Part shown: positions 1 through 12,742 of the stretch, in pieces
Position numbering within the stretch: position 1 is the stretch's first letter
Layout of the letters: each line of letters starts with the position of its first letter
Source of the DNA: Sepiola atlantica
Lineage: Eukaryota; Mollusca; Cephalopoda; Sepiida; Sepiolidae
Length of the DNA: 64,000 nt
Reading direction: 5' to 3'
Assembly (NCBI GenBank): GCA_963556195.1
Contig: CAUVYP010000579.1
Coordinates: forward strand, 372,001 to 436,000
Position numbers and translations under genes: made by a program
Notes under the pieces: model-generated
Told to the model about the DNA's origin: nothing
The model's database searches: none
Seen by the model: only the letters and a program-made list of their open reading frames with translations

Positions 1-3000
1 GTGTGTCCGCTAATGTCTGCAAAGTTTCGGAGCACAATTCTTATAAATGTGGAAGTTATTAACACAAGCGATATACCTTTTAAATCGCACTAAATTTTGT
101 TGATGTTTTGCGTATTCAGTTTGTATCGACATATCTCCGGGAGTACAAGAGCTGAACTTCTGAAACTTGGTACTTCAGTAGAAAATGTGTGTCCGCGAAT
201 GTCTGCAAAGTTTTAGAGCACAATTTGTATAAATGTGGAAGTTATAAACACAAGCGATATCAACTTAAAATCGCACTAAATTTTGTTGATGTTTTGCGTA
301 TTCAGTTTGTATCGACATATCTCCGGGAGTACAAGAGCAGAACTTCTGAAACTTGGTACTTCAGTAGAAAATGTGTGTCCGATAATGTCTGCAAAGTTTC
401 GGAGCACAATTCTTATAAATGTGGAAGTTATAAACAAAAGCGATATCAACTTAAAATCGCACTAAATTTTGTTGATGTTTTGCGTATTCAGTTTGTATCG
501 ACATATCTCCGGGAGTACAAGAGCTGAACTTCTGAAACTTGGTACTTCAGTAGAAAATGTGTGTCTGCTAATGTCTGCAAAGTTTCGGAGCACAATTCTT
601 ATAAATGTGGAAGTTATTAACAAAAGACCTATCAACTTTAAATCGCACTAAATTTTGTTTATGTTTTGCGTATTCAGTTTGTATCGACATATCTCACGGA
701 GTACAAGAGCTGAACTTCTGAAACTTCGTACATCAGTAGAAAATATGTGTCCGCTATTGTCTGCAAAGTTTCGGAGCACAATTCTCATAAATGTGGAAGT
801 TATAAACAAAAGCGATATCAACTTAAAATCGCACTAAATTTTCTTGATGTTTTGCGTATTCAGTTTCTATCGACATATCTCCGGGAGTACAAGAGCTGAA
901 CTTCTGAAACTTGGTACTTCAGTAGAAAATGTGTGTCCGCTAATGTCTGCAAAGTTTCGGAGCACAATTCTTATAAATGTGGAAGTTATTAACACAAGCG
1001 ATATACCTTTTAAATCGCACTAAATTTTGTTGATGTTTTGCGTATTCCGTTTGTATCGACATATCTCCGGGAGTACAAGAGCTGAACTTCTGAAACTTGG
1101 TACTTCAGTAGAAAATGTGTGTCCGCTAATGTCTGCAAAGTTTCAGAGCACAATTTATATAAATGTGGAAGTTATAAACACAAGCGATATCAACTTAAAA
1201 TCGCACTAAATTTTGTTGATGTTTTGCGTATTCAGTTTGTATCGACATATCTCCGGGAGTACAAGAGCTGAACTTCTGAAACTTCGTACATCAGTAGAAA
1301 ATGTGTGTCCGCTATTGTCTGCAAAGTTTCGGAGCACAATTCTCATAAATGTGGAAGTTATAAACAAAAGCGATATCAACTTAAAATCGCACTAAATTTT
1401 GTTGATGTTTTGCGTATTCAGTTTGTATCGACATATCTCCGGGAGTACAAGAGCTGAACTTCTGAAACTTGGTACTTCAGTAGAAAATGTGTGTCCGCTA
1501 ATGTCTGCAAAGTTTCGGAGCACAATTCTTATAAATGTGGAAGTTATTAACACAAGCGATATACCTTTTAAATCGCACTAAATTTTGTTGATGTTTTGCG
1601 TATTCAGTTTGTATCGACATATCTCCGGGAGTACAAGAGTTGAACTTCTGAAACTTGGTACTTCAGTAGAAAATGTGTGTCCGCTAATGTCTGCAAAGTT
1701 TCAGAGCACAATTTTTATAAATGTGGAAGTTATAAACACAAGCGATATCAACTTAAAATCGCACTAAATTTTGTTGATGTTTTGCGTATTCAGTTTGTAT
1801 CGACATATCTCCGGGAGTACAAGAGCTGAACTTCTGAAACTTGGTACTTCAGTAGAAAATGTGTGTCCGCTATTGTCTGCAAAGTTTCGGAGCACAATTC
1901 TTATAAATGTGGAAGTTATAAACAAAAGCGATATCAACTTAAAATCGCACTAAATTTTGTTGATGTTTTGCGTATTCAGTTTGTATCGACATATCTCCGG
2001 GAGTACAAGAGCTGAACTTCTGAAACTTGGTACTTCAGTAGAAAATGTGTGTCCGCTAATGTCTGCAAAGTTTCGGAGCACAATTCTTATAAATGTGGAA
2101 GTTATTAACACAAGCGATATACCTTTTAAATCGCACTAAATTTTGTTGATGTTTTGCGTATTCAGTTTGTATCGACATATCTCCGGGAGTACAAGAGCTG
2201 AACTTCTGAAACTTGGTACTTCAGTAGAAAATGTGTGTCCGCGAATGTCTGCAAAGTTTTAGAGCACAATTTGTATAAATGTGGAAGTTATAAACACAAG
2301 CGATATCAACTTAAAATCGCACTAAATTTTGTTGATGTTTTGCGTATTCAGTTTGTATCGACATATCTCCGGGAGTACAAGAGCAGAACTTCTGAAACTT
2401 GGTACTTCAGTAGAAAATGTGTGTCCGATAATGTCTGCAAAGTTTCGGAGCACAATTCTTATAAATGTGGAAGTTATAAACAAAAGCGATATCAACTTAA
2501 AATCGCACTAAATTTTGTTGATGTTTTGCGTATTCAGTTTGTATCGACATATCTCCGGGAGTACAAGAGCTGAACTTCTGAAACTTGGTACTTCAGTAGA
2601 AAATGTGTGTCTGCTAATGTCTGCAAAGTTTCGGAGCACAATTCTTATAAATGTGGAAGTTATTAACAAAAGACCTATCAACTTTAAATCGCACTAAATT
2701 TTGTTTATGTTTTGCGTATTCAGTTTGTATCGACATATCTCACGGAGTACAAGAGCTGAACTTCTGAAACTTCGTACATCAGTAGAAAATATGTGTCCGC
2801 TATTGTCTGCAAAGTTTCGGAGCACAATTCTCATAAATGTGGAAGTTATAAACAAAAGCGATATCAACTTAAAATCGCACTAAATTTTCTTGATGTTTTG
2901 CGTATTCAGTTTCTATCGACATATCTCCGGGAGTACAAGAGCTGAACTTCTGAAACTTGGTACTTCAGTAGAAAATGTGTGTCCGCTAATGTCTGCAAAG

Positions 3001-3651
3001 TTTCGGAGCACAATTCTTATAAATGTGGAAGTTATTAACACAAGCGATATACCTTTTAAATCGCACTAAATTTTGTTGATGTTTTGCGTATTCCGTTTGT
3101 ATCGACATATCTCCGGGAGTACAAGAGCTGAACTTCTGAAACTTGGTACTTCAGTAGAAAATGTGTGTCCGCTAATGTCTGCAAAGTTTCAGAGCACAAT
3201 TTATATAAATGTGGAAGTTATAAACACAAGCGATATCAACTTAAAATCGCACTAAATTTTGTTGATGTTTTGCGTATTCAGTTTGTATCGACATATCTCC
3301 GGGAGTACAAGAGCTGAACTTCTGAAACTTCGTACATCAGTAGAAAATGTGTGTCCGCTATTGTCTGCAAAGTTTCGGAGCACAATTCTCATAAATGTGG
3401 AAGTTATAAACAAAAGCGATATCAACTTAAAATCGCACTAAATTTTGTTGATGTTTTGCGTATTCAGTTTGTATCGACATATCTCCGGGAGTACAAGAGC
3501 TGAACTTCTGAAACTTGGTACTTCAGTAGAAAATGTGTGTCCGCTAATGTCTGCAAAGTTTCGGAGCACAATTCTTATAAATGTGGAAGTTATTAACACA
3601 AGCGATATACCTTTTAAATCGCACTAAATTTTGTTGATGTTTTGCGTATTC
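1..3651. repeat. Tandem duplication of an 11-monomer block (2046 bp)
   Basis: Bases 1-1605 are repeated at 2047-3651 with an offset of 2046 bp, exactly 11 monomers. The monomer order in 97-2142 is St Dn Rp Ll Pf Ty Ll Pf Vf Dn/Ll Pf, and the second copy repeats St Dn Rp Ll Pf Ty Ll Pf before diverging at the CAG/CCG site (1606 versus 3652), where Vf is replaced by Rq. Private markers are shared: the CTCACGGAG and AATATGTGTCC variants in the Ll monomers at 655 and 2701, and the TTCTTGATG start at 841 and 2887. I found no differences between the copies. The left limit is unknown because the block begins at the window edge. Confidence 0.93.
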
Positions 3652-4744
3652 CGTTTGTATCGACATATCTCCGGGAGTACAAGAGCTGAACTTCTGAAAC
3701 TTGGTACTTCAGTAGAATATGTGTGTCCGCTAATGTCTGCAAAGTTTCAGAGCACAATTCTTATAAATGTGGAAGTTATAAACAAAAGCGATATCAACTT
3801 AAAATCGCACTAAATTTTGTTGATGTTTTGCGTATTCAGTTTGTATCGACATATCTCCGGGAGTACAAGAGCTGAACTTCTGAAACTTGGTACTTCAGTA
3901 GAAAATGTGTGTCCGCTAATGTCTGCAAAGTTTCTGAGCACAATTCTTATAAATGTGGAAGTTATAAACACAAGCGATATCAACTTAAAATCGCACTAAA
4001 TTTTGTTGATGTTTTGCGTATTCAGTTTGTATCGACATATCTCCGGGAGTACAAGAGCTGAACTTCTGAAACTTGGTACTTCAGTAGAAAATGTGTGTCC
4101 GCTAATGTCTGCAAAGTTTCAGAGCACAATTTGTATAAATGTGGAAGTTATAAACACAAGCGATATCAACTTAAAATCGCACTAAATTTTGTTGATGTTT
4201 TGCGTATTCAGTTTGTATCGACATATCTCCGGGAGTACAAGAGCTGAACTTGTGAAACTTGGTACTTCAGTAGAAAATGTGTGTCCGCTAATGTCTGCAA
4301 AGTTTCAGAGCACAATTCTTATAAATGTGGAAGTTATAAACACAAGCGATATCAACTTAAAATCGCACTAAATTTTGTTGATGTTTTGCGTATTCAGTTT
4401 GTATCGACATATCTCCGGGAGTACAAGAGCTGAACTTATGAAACTTGGTACTTCAGTAGAAAATGGGTGTCCGCTAATGTCTGCAAAGTTTCGGAGCACA
4501 ATTCTTATAAATGTGGAAGTTATTAACAAAAGACCTATCAACTTTAAATCGCACTAAATTTTGTTTATGTTTTGCGTATTCAGTTTGTATCGACATATCT
4601 CCGGGAGTACAAGAGCTGAACTTCTGAAACTTCGTACATCAGTAGAAAATGTGTGTCCGCTATTGTCTGCAAAGTTTCGGAGCACAATTCTCATAAATGT
4701 GGAAGTTATAAACAAAAGCGATATCAACTTAAAATCGCACTAAA

Positions 4745-4747
4745 TTT
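4745..4747. other. Single-T deletion in the monomer junction (copy 1)
   Basis: The junction reads CACTAAATTTGTTG with three Ts where nearly all other monomers have four. This is the first of only three net length changes in the window, and it shifts monomer phase by one base. Confidence 0.95.
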
Positions 4748-5859
4748 GTTGATGTTTTGCGTATTCAGTTTGTATCGACATATCTCCGGGAGTACAAGAG
4801 CTGAACTTCTGAAACTTGGTACTGCAGTAGAAAATGTGTGTCCGCTAATGTCTGCAAAGTTTCAGAGCACAATTCTTATAAATGTGGAAGTTATAAACAA
4901 AAGCGATATCAACTTAAAATCGCACTAAATTTTGTTGATGTTTTGCGTATTCAGTTTGTATCGACATATCTCCGGGAGTACAAGAGCTGAACTTCTGAAA
5001 CTTGGTACTTCAGTAGAAAATGTGTGTCCGGTAATGTCTGCAAAGTTTCAGAGCACAATTCTTATAAATGTGGAAGTTATAAACACAAGCGATATCAACT
5101 TAAAATCGCACTAAATTTTGTTGATGTTTTGCGTATTCAGTTTGTATCGACATATCTCCGGGAGTACAAGAGCTGAACTTCTGAAACTTGGTACTTCAGT
5201 AGAAAATGTGTGTCCGCTAATGTCTGCAAAGTTTCAGAGCACAATTTGTATAAATGTGGAAGTTATAAACACAAGCGATATCAACTTAAAATCGCACTAA
5301 ATTTTGTTGATGTTTTGCGTATTCAGTTTGTATCGACATATCTCCGGGAGTACAAGAGCTGAACTTGTGAAACTTGGTACTTCAGTAGAAAATGTGTGTC
5401 CGCTAATGTCTGCAAAGTTTCAGAGCACAATTCTTATAAATGTGGAAGTTATAAACACAAGCGATATCAACTTAAAATCGCACTAAATTTTGTTGATGTT
5501 TTGCGTATTCAGTTTGTATCGACATATCTCCGGGAGTACAAGAGCTGAACTTATGAAACTTGGTACTTCAGTAGAAAATGGGTGTCCGCTAATGTCTGCA
5601 AAGTTTCGGAGCACAATTCTTATAAATGTGGAAGTTATTAACAAAAGACCTATCAACTTTAAATCGCACTAAATTTTGTTTATGTTTTGCGTATTCAGTT
5701 TGTATCGACATATCTCCGGGAGTACAAGAGCTGAACTTCTGAAACTTCGTACATCAGTAGAAAATGTGTGTCCGCTATTGTCTGCAAAGTTTCGGAGCAC
5801 AATTCTCATAAATGTGGAAGTTATAAACAAAAGCGATATCAACTTAAAATCGCACTAAA

Positions 5860-5862
5860 TTT
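5860..5862. other. Single-T deletion in the monomer junction (copy 2)
   Basis: This is the same T4-to-T3 change after an Ll monomer and before a Qk monomer with GTACTGCAG, as at 4745. It was copied by the 1115-bp tandem duplication. Confidence 0.95.
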
Positions 5863-6046
5863 GTTGATGTTTTGCGTATTCAGTTTGTATCGACATATCT
5901 CCGGGAGTACAAGAGCTGAACTTCTGAAACTTGGTACTGCAGTAGAAAATGTGTGTCCGCTAATGTCTGCAAAGTTTCAGAGCACAATTCTTATAAATGT
6001 GGAAGTTATAAACAAAAGCGATATCAACTTAAAATCGCACTAAATT

Positions 6047-9000
6047 TTGTTGATGTTTTGCGTATTCAGTTTGTATCGACATATCTCCGGGAGTACAAGA
6101 GCTGAACTTCTGAAACTTGGTACTTCAGTAGAAAATGTGTGTCCGCTAATGTCTGCAAAGTTTCAGAGCACAATTCTTATAAATGTGGAAGTTATAAACA
6201 AAAGCGATATCAACTTAAAATCGCACTAAATTTTGTTGATGTTTTGCGTATTCAGTTTGTATCGACATATCTCCGGGAGTACAAGAGCTGAACTTCTGAA
6301 ACTTGGTACTTCAGTAGAAAATGTGTGCCCGCTAATGTCTGCAAAGTTTCGGAGCACAATTCTTATAAATGTGGAAGTTATAAACAAAAGCGATATCAAC
6401 TTAAAATCGCACTAAATTTTGTTGATGTTTTGCGTATTCAGTTTGTATCGACATATCTCCGGGAGTACAAGAGCTGAACTTCTGAAACTTGGTACTTCAG
6501 TAGAAAATGTGTGTCCGCTAATGTCTGCAAAGTTTCGGAGCACAATTCTTATAAATGTGGAACTTATTAACACAAGCGATATACCTTTTAAATCGCACTA
6601 AATTTTGTTGATGTTTTGCGTATTCAGTTTGTATCGACATATCTCCGGGAGTACAAGAGTTGAACTTCTGAAACTTGGTACTTCAGTAGAAAATGTGTGT
6701 CCGCTAATGTCTGCAAAGTTTCAGAGCACAATTTTTATAAATGTGGAAGTTATAAACACAAGCGATATCAACTTAAAATCGCACTAAATTTTGTTGATGT
6801 TTTGCGTATTCAGTTTGTATCGACATATCTCCGGGAGTACAAGAGCTGAACTTCTGAAACTTGGTACTTCAGTAGAAAATGTGTGTCCGCTAATGTCTGC
6901 AAAGTTTCGGAGCACAATTCTTATAAATGTGGAAGTTATAAACAAAAGCGATATCAACTTAAAATCGCACTAAATTTTGTTGATGTTTTGCGTATTCAGT
7001 TTGTATCGACATATCTCCGGGAGTACAAGAGCTGAACTTCTGAAACTTGGTACTTCAGTAGAAAATGTGTGTCCGCTAATGTCTGCAAAGTTTCGGAGCA
7101 CAATTCTTATAAATGTGGAAGTTATTAACACAAGCGATATACCTTTTAAATCGCACTAAATTTTGTTGATGTTTTGCGTATTCAGTTTGTATCGACATAT
7201 CTCCGGGAGTACAAGAGCTGAACTTCTGAAACTTGGTACTTCAGTAGAAAATGTGTGTCCGCGAATGTCTGCAAAGTTTTAGAGCACAATTTGTATAAAT
7301 GTGGAAGTTATAAACACAAGCGATATCAACTTAAAATCGCACTAAATTTTGTTGATGTTTTGCGTATTCAGTTTGTATCGACATATCTCCGGGAGTACAA
7401 GAGCAGAACTTCTGAAACTTGGTACTTCAGTAGAAAATGTGTGTCCGCTAATGTCTGCAAAGTTTCGGAGCACAATTCTTATAAATGTGGAAGTTATAAA
7501 CAAAAGCGATATCAACTTAAAATCGCACTAAATTTTGTTGATGTTTTGCGTATTCAGTTTGTATCGACATATCTCCGGGAGTACAAGAGCTGAACTTCTG
7601 AAACTTGGTACTTCAGTAGAAAATGTGTGTCTGCTAATGTCTGCAAAGTTTCGGAGCACAATTCTTATAAATGTGGAAGTTATTAACAAAAGACCTATCA
7701 ACTTTAAATCGCACTAAATTTTGTTTATGTTTTGCGTATTCAGTTTGTATCGACATATCTCCGGGAGTACAAGAGCTGAACTTCTGAAACTTCGTACATC
7801 AGTAGAAAATGTGTGTCCGCTATTGTCTGCAAAGTTTCGGAGCACAATTCTCATAAATGTGGAAGTTATAAACAAAAGCGATATCAACTTAAAATCGCAC
7901 TAAATTTTGTTGATGTTTTGCGTATTCAGTTTCTATCGACATATCTCCGGGAGTACAAGAGCTGAACTTCTGAAACTTGGTACTTCAGTAGAAAATGTGT
8001 GTCCGCTAATGTCTGCAAAGTTTCGGAGCACAATTCTTATAAATGTGGAAGTTATTAACACAAGTGATATATCTTTTAAATCGCACTAAATTTTGTTGAT
8101 GTTTTGCGTATTCCGTTTGTATCGACATATCTCCGGGAGTACAAGAGCTGAACTTCTGAAACTTGGTACTTCAGTAGAAAATGTGTGTCCGCTGATGTCT
8201 GCAAAGTTTCAGAGCACAATTTATATAAATGTGGAAGTTATAAACACAAGCGATATCAACTTAAAATCGCACTAAATTTTGTTGATGTTTTGCGTATTCA
8301 GTTTGTATCGACATATCTCCGGGAGTACAAGAGCTGAACTTCTGAAACTTGGTACTTCAGTAGAAAATGTGTGTCCGCTAATGTCTGCAAAGTTTCGGAG
8401 CACAATTCTTATAAATGTGGAAGTTATTAACAAAAGCGATATCAACTTAAAATCGCACTAAATTTTGTTGATGTTTTGCGTATTCAGTTTGTATCGACAT
8501 ATCTCCGGGAGTACAAGAGCTGAACTTCTGAAACTTGATACTTAAGTAGAAAATGTGTGTCCGCTAATGTCTGCTAAGTTTCGGAGCACAATTCTTATAG
8601 ATGTGGAAGTTATTAACACAAGCGATATACCTTTTAAATCGCACTAAATTTTGTTGATGTTTTGCGTATTCAGTTTGTATCGACATATCTCCGGGAGTAC
8701 AAGAGCTGAACTTCTGAAACTTGGTACTTCAGTAGAAAATGTGTGTCTGCTAATGTCTGCAAAGTTTCGGAGCACAATTCTTATAAATGTGGAAGTTATT
8801 AACAAAAGACCTATCAACTTTAAATCGCACTAAATTTTGTTGATGTTTTGCGTATTCAGTTTGTATCGACATATCTTCGGGAGTACAAGAGCTGAACTTC
8901 TGAAACTTCGTACATCAGTAGAAAATGTGTGTCCGCTATTGTCTGCAAAGTTTCGGAGCACAATTCTCATAAATGTGGAAGTTATAAACAAAAGCGATAT

Positions 9001-9766
9001 CAACTTAAAATCGCACTAAATTTTGTTGATGTTTTGCGTATTCAGTTTGTATCGACATATCTCCGGGAGTACAAGAGCTGAACTTCTGAAACTTGGTACT
9101 TCAGTAGAAAATGTGTGTCCGCTAATGTCTGCAAAGTTTCGGAGCACAATTCTTATAAATGTGGAAGTTATTAACACAAGCGATATACCTTTTAAATCGC
9201 ACTAAATTTTGTTGATGTTTTGCGTATTCCGTTTGTATCGACATATCTCCGGGAGTACAAGAGCTGAACTTCTGAAACTTGGTACTTCAGTAGAATATGT
9301 GTGTCCGCTAATGTCTGCAAAGTTTCAGAGCACAATTCTTATAAATGTGGAAGTTATAAACAAAAGCGATATCAACTTAAAATCGCACTAAATTTTGTTG
9401 ATGTTTTGCGTATTCAGTTTGTATCGACATATCTCCGGGAGTACAAGAGCTGAACTTCTGAAACTTGGTACTTCAGTAGAAAATGTGTGTCCGCTAATGT
9501 CTGCAAAGTTTCAGAGCACAATTCTTATAAATGTGGAAGTTATAAACACAAGCGATATCAACTTAAAATCGCACTAAATTTTGTTGATGTTTTGCGTATT
9601 CAGTTTGTATCGACATATCTCCGGGAGTACAAGAGCTGAACTTCTGAAACTTGGTACTTCAGTAGAAAATGTGTGTCCGCTAATGTCTGCAAAGTTTCAG
9701 AGCACAATTTGTATAAATGTGGAAGTTATAAACACAAGCGATATCAACTTAAAATCGCACTAAATT
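6047..9766. repeat. Array segment, monomers 33-52
   Basis: The class order is Qk Dn Pf Vf Dn Pf St Dn Rp Ll Pf Ty Dn Dv Rp Ll Pf Rq Te Tc. The St monomer (about 7163-7348) carries CCGCGAATG and GTTTTAGAG. The Dv monomer (8465-8650) carries GATACTTAAGTAG, which creates a CTTAAG (AflII) site at 8541-8546. Together with monomers 31-32 this segment is copied again from 12743. No gene is seen. Confidence 0.9.
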
Positions 9767-12370
9767 TTGTTGATGTTTTGCGTATTCAGTTTGTATCGAC
9801 ATATCTCCGGGAGTACAAGAGCTGAACTTCTGAAACTTGGTACTTCAGTAGAAAATGTGTGTCTGCTAATGTCTGCAAAGTTTCGGAGCACAATTCTTAT
9901 AAATGTGGAAGTTATTAACAAAAGACCTATCAACTTTAAATCGCACTAAATTTTGTTTATGTTTTGCGTATTCAGTTTGTATCGACATATCTCCGGGAGT
10001 ACAAGAGCTGAACTTCTGAAACTTCGTACATCAGTAGAAAATGTGTGTCCGCTATTGTCTGCAAAGTTTCGGAGCACAATTTTTATAAATGTGGAAGTTA
10101 TAAACAAAAGCGATATCAACTTAAAATCGCACTAAATTTTGTTGATGTTTTGCGTATTCAGTTTGTATCGACATATCTCCGGGAGTACAAGAGCTGAACT
10201 TCTGAAACTTGGTACTTCAGTAGAAAATGTGTGTCCGCTAATGTCTGCAAAGTTTCGGAGCACAATTCTTATAAATGTGGAAGTTATTAACACAAGCGAT
10301 ATACCTTTTAAATCGCACTAAATTTTGTTGATGTTTTGCGTATTCCGTTTGTATCGACATATCTCCGGGAGTACAAGAGCTGAACTTCTGAAACTTGGTA
10401 CTTCAGTAGAATATGTGTGTCCGCTAATGTCTGCAAAGTTTCAGAGCACAATTCTTATAAATGTGGAAGTTATAAACAAAAGCGATATCAACTTAAAATC
10501 GCACTAAATTTTGTTGATGTTTTGCGTATTCAGTTTGTATCGACATATCTCCGGGAGTACAAGAGCTGAACTTCTGAAACTTGGTACTTCAGTAGAAAAT
10601 GTGTGTCCGCTAATGTCTGCAAAGTTTCAGAGCACAATTCTTATAAATGTGGAAGTTATAAACACAAGCGATATCAACTTAAAATCGCACTAAATTTTGT
10701 TGATGTTTTGCGTATTCAGTTTGTATCGACATATCTCCGGGAGTACAAGAGCTGAACTTCTGAAACTTGGTACTTCAGTAGAAAATGTGTGTCCGCTAAT
10801 GTCTGCAAAGTTTCAGAGCACAATTTGTATAAATGTGGAAGTTATAAACACAAGCGATATCAACTTAAAATCGCACTAAATTTTGTTGATGTTTTGCGTA
10901 TTCAGTTTGTATCGACATATCGTCGGGAGTACAAGAGCAGAACTTCTGAAACTTGGTACTTCAGTAGAAAATGTGTGTCCGCTAATGTCTGCAAAGTTTC
11001 GGAGCACAATTCTTATAAATGTGGAAGTTATAAACAAAAGCGATATCAACTTAAAATCGCACTAAATTTTGTTGATGTTTTGCGTATTCAGTTTGTATCG
11101 ACATATCTCCGGGAGTACAAGAGCTGAACTTCTGAAACTTGGTACTTCAGTAGAAAATGTGTGTCTGCTAATGTCTGCAAAGTTTCGGAGCACAATTCTT
11201 ATAAATGTGGAAGTTATTAACAAAAGACCTATCAACTTTAAATCGCACTAAATTTTGTTTATGTTTTGCGTATTCAGTTTGTATCGACATATCTCCGGGA
11301 GTACAAGAGCTGAACTTCTGAAACTTCGTACATCAGTAGAAAATGTGTGTCCGCTATTGTCTGCAAAGTTTCGGAGCACAATTTTTATAAATGTGGAAGT
11401 TATAAACAAAAGCGATATCAACTTAAAATCGCACTAAATTTTGTTGATGTTTTGCGTATTCAGTTTGTATCGACATATCTCCGGGAGTACAAGAGCTGAA
11501 CTTCTGAAACTTGGTACTTCAGTAGAAAATGTGTGTCCGCTAATGTCTGCAAAGTTTCGGAGCACAATTCTTATAAATGTGGAAGTTATTAACACAAGCG
11601 ATATACCTTATAAATCGCACTAAATTTTGTTGATGTTTTGCGTATTCCGTTTGTATCGACATATCTCCGGGAGTACAAGAGCTGAACTTCTGAAACTTGG
11701 TACTTCAGTAGAAAATGTGTGTCCGCTAATGTCTGCAAAGTTTCAGAGCACAATTTATATAAATGTGGAAGTTATAAACAAAAGCGATATCAACTTAAAA
11801 TCGCACTAAATTTTGTTGATGTTTTGCGTATTCAGTTTGTATCGACATATCTCCGGGAGTACAAGAGCTGAACTTCTGAAACTTGGTACTTCAGTAGAAA
11901 ATGTGTGTCTGCTAATGTCTGCAAAGTTTCGGAGCACAATTCTTATAAATGTGGAAGTTATTAACAAAAGACCTATCAACTTTAAATCGCACTAAATTTT
12001 GTTGATGTTTTGCGTATTCAGTTTGTATCGACATATCTCCGGGAGTACAAGAGCTGAACTTCTGAAACTTCGTACATCAGTAGAAAATGTGTGTCCGCTA
12101 TTGTCTGCAAAGTTTCGGAGCACAATTCTCATAAATGTGGAAGTTATAAACAAAAGCGATATCAACTTAAAATCGCACTAAATTTTGTTGATGTTTTGCG
12201 TATTCAGTTTGTATCGACATATCTCCGGGAGTACAAGAGCTGAACTTCTGAAACTTGGTACTTCAGTAGAAAATGTGTGTCCGCTAATGTCTGCAAAGTT
12301 TCGGAGCACAATTCTTATAAATGTGGAAGTTATTAACACAAGCGATATACCTTTTAAATCGCACTAAATT
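9767..12370. repeat. 14-monomer segmental duplication, copy 1 (partner 20740-23343)
   Basis: The class order is Rp Ll Pf Rq Te Tc Dn Rp Ll Pf Ty Rp Ll Pf, repeated at 20740-23343 with an offset of 10973 bp (59 monomers minus one base). Shared markers include the Ll monomers with ATTTTTATAAAT and the Dn monomer with CATATCGTCGGG. Differences seen are ACCTTATAAATC at 11441's tail against ACCTTTTAAATC, CCGATATTG near 22325, and CTTCTTAAAC near 22849. Confidence 0.86.
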
Positions 12371-12742
12371 TTGTTGATGTTTTGCGTATTCCGTTTGTAT
12401 CGACATATCTCCGGGAGTACAAGAGCTGAACTTCTGAAACTTGGTACTTCAGTAGAAAATGTGTGTCCGCTAATGTCTGCAAAGTTTCAGAGCACAATTC
12501 TTATAAATGTGGAAGTTATAAACAAAAGCGATATCAACTTAAAATCGCACTAAATTTTGTTGATGTTTTGCGTATTCAGTTTGTATCGACATATCTCCGG
12601 GAGTACAAGAGCTGAACTTCTGAAACTTCGTACATCAGTAGAAAATGTGTGTCCGCTAATGTCTGCAAAGTTTCGGAGCACAATTCTTATAAATGTGGAA
12701 GTTATTAACACAAGCGATATACCTTTTAAATCGCACTAAATT
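12371..12742. repeat. Rq monomer followed by a hybrid Ll/Pf monomer
   Basis: Monomer 67 is an Rq monomer without the GAATATGTG variant. Monomer 68 (12557-12742) has the Ll front (CTTCGTACATCAG) but a CCGCTAATG centre and a Pf tail, so it looks like a crossover or conversion product within one 186-bp unit. This pair forms the left boundary of the 22-monomer duplication. Confidence 0.8.

Larger units (their letters stand above)
3817..6046. repeat. Tandem duplication of a 6-monomer block (1115 bp each)
   Basis: The blocks 3817-4931 and 4932-6046 both read Te Tc Te Rp Ll Qk. They share rare markers: AACTTGTGAAAC in the second Te, AACTTATGAAAC and AATGGGTGTCC in the Rp monomer, the single-T deletion after Ll, and GTACTGCAG in the Qk monomer. 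The unit is 1115 rather than 1116 bp because each copy carries the deletion. Only two substitutions were seen, both in the first monomer: TTTCTGAGC versus TTTCAGAGC, and CCGCTA versus CCGGTA. Confidence 0.92.
5676..9766. repeat. 22-monomer segmental duplication, copy 1 (partner 12743-16833)
   Basis: Twenty-two consecutive monomers match those at 12743-16833, offset 7067 bp (38 monomers minus the one-base deletion). Shared rare markers include the single-T deletion, GTGTGCCCGC in the Dn monomers at 6233 and 13300, the St monomers, GTGATATATC in the Pf monomers at 7907 and 14974, the CTTAAG-bearing Dv monomers, and CATATCTTCGGG in the Ll monomers at 8837 and 15904. I count about six differences in 4.09 kb, for example GTACTGCAG versus GTACTTCAG, GAACTTATT versus GAAGTTATT, and CTGCTAAG versus CTGCAAAG. 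Identity ends at 9767, where Rp replaces the partner's Dn. Confidence 0.9.
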
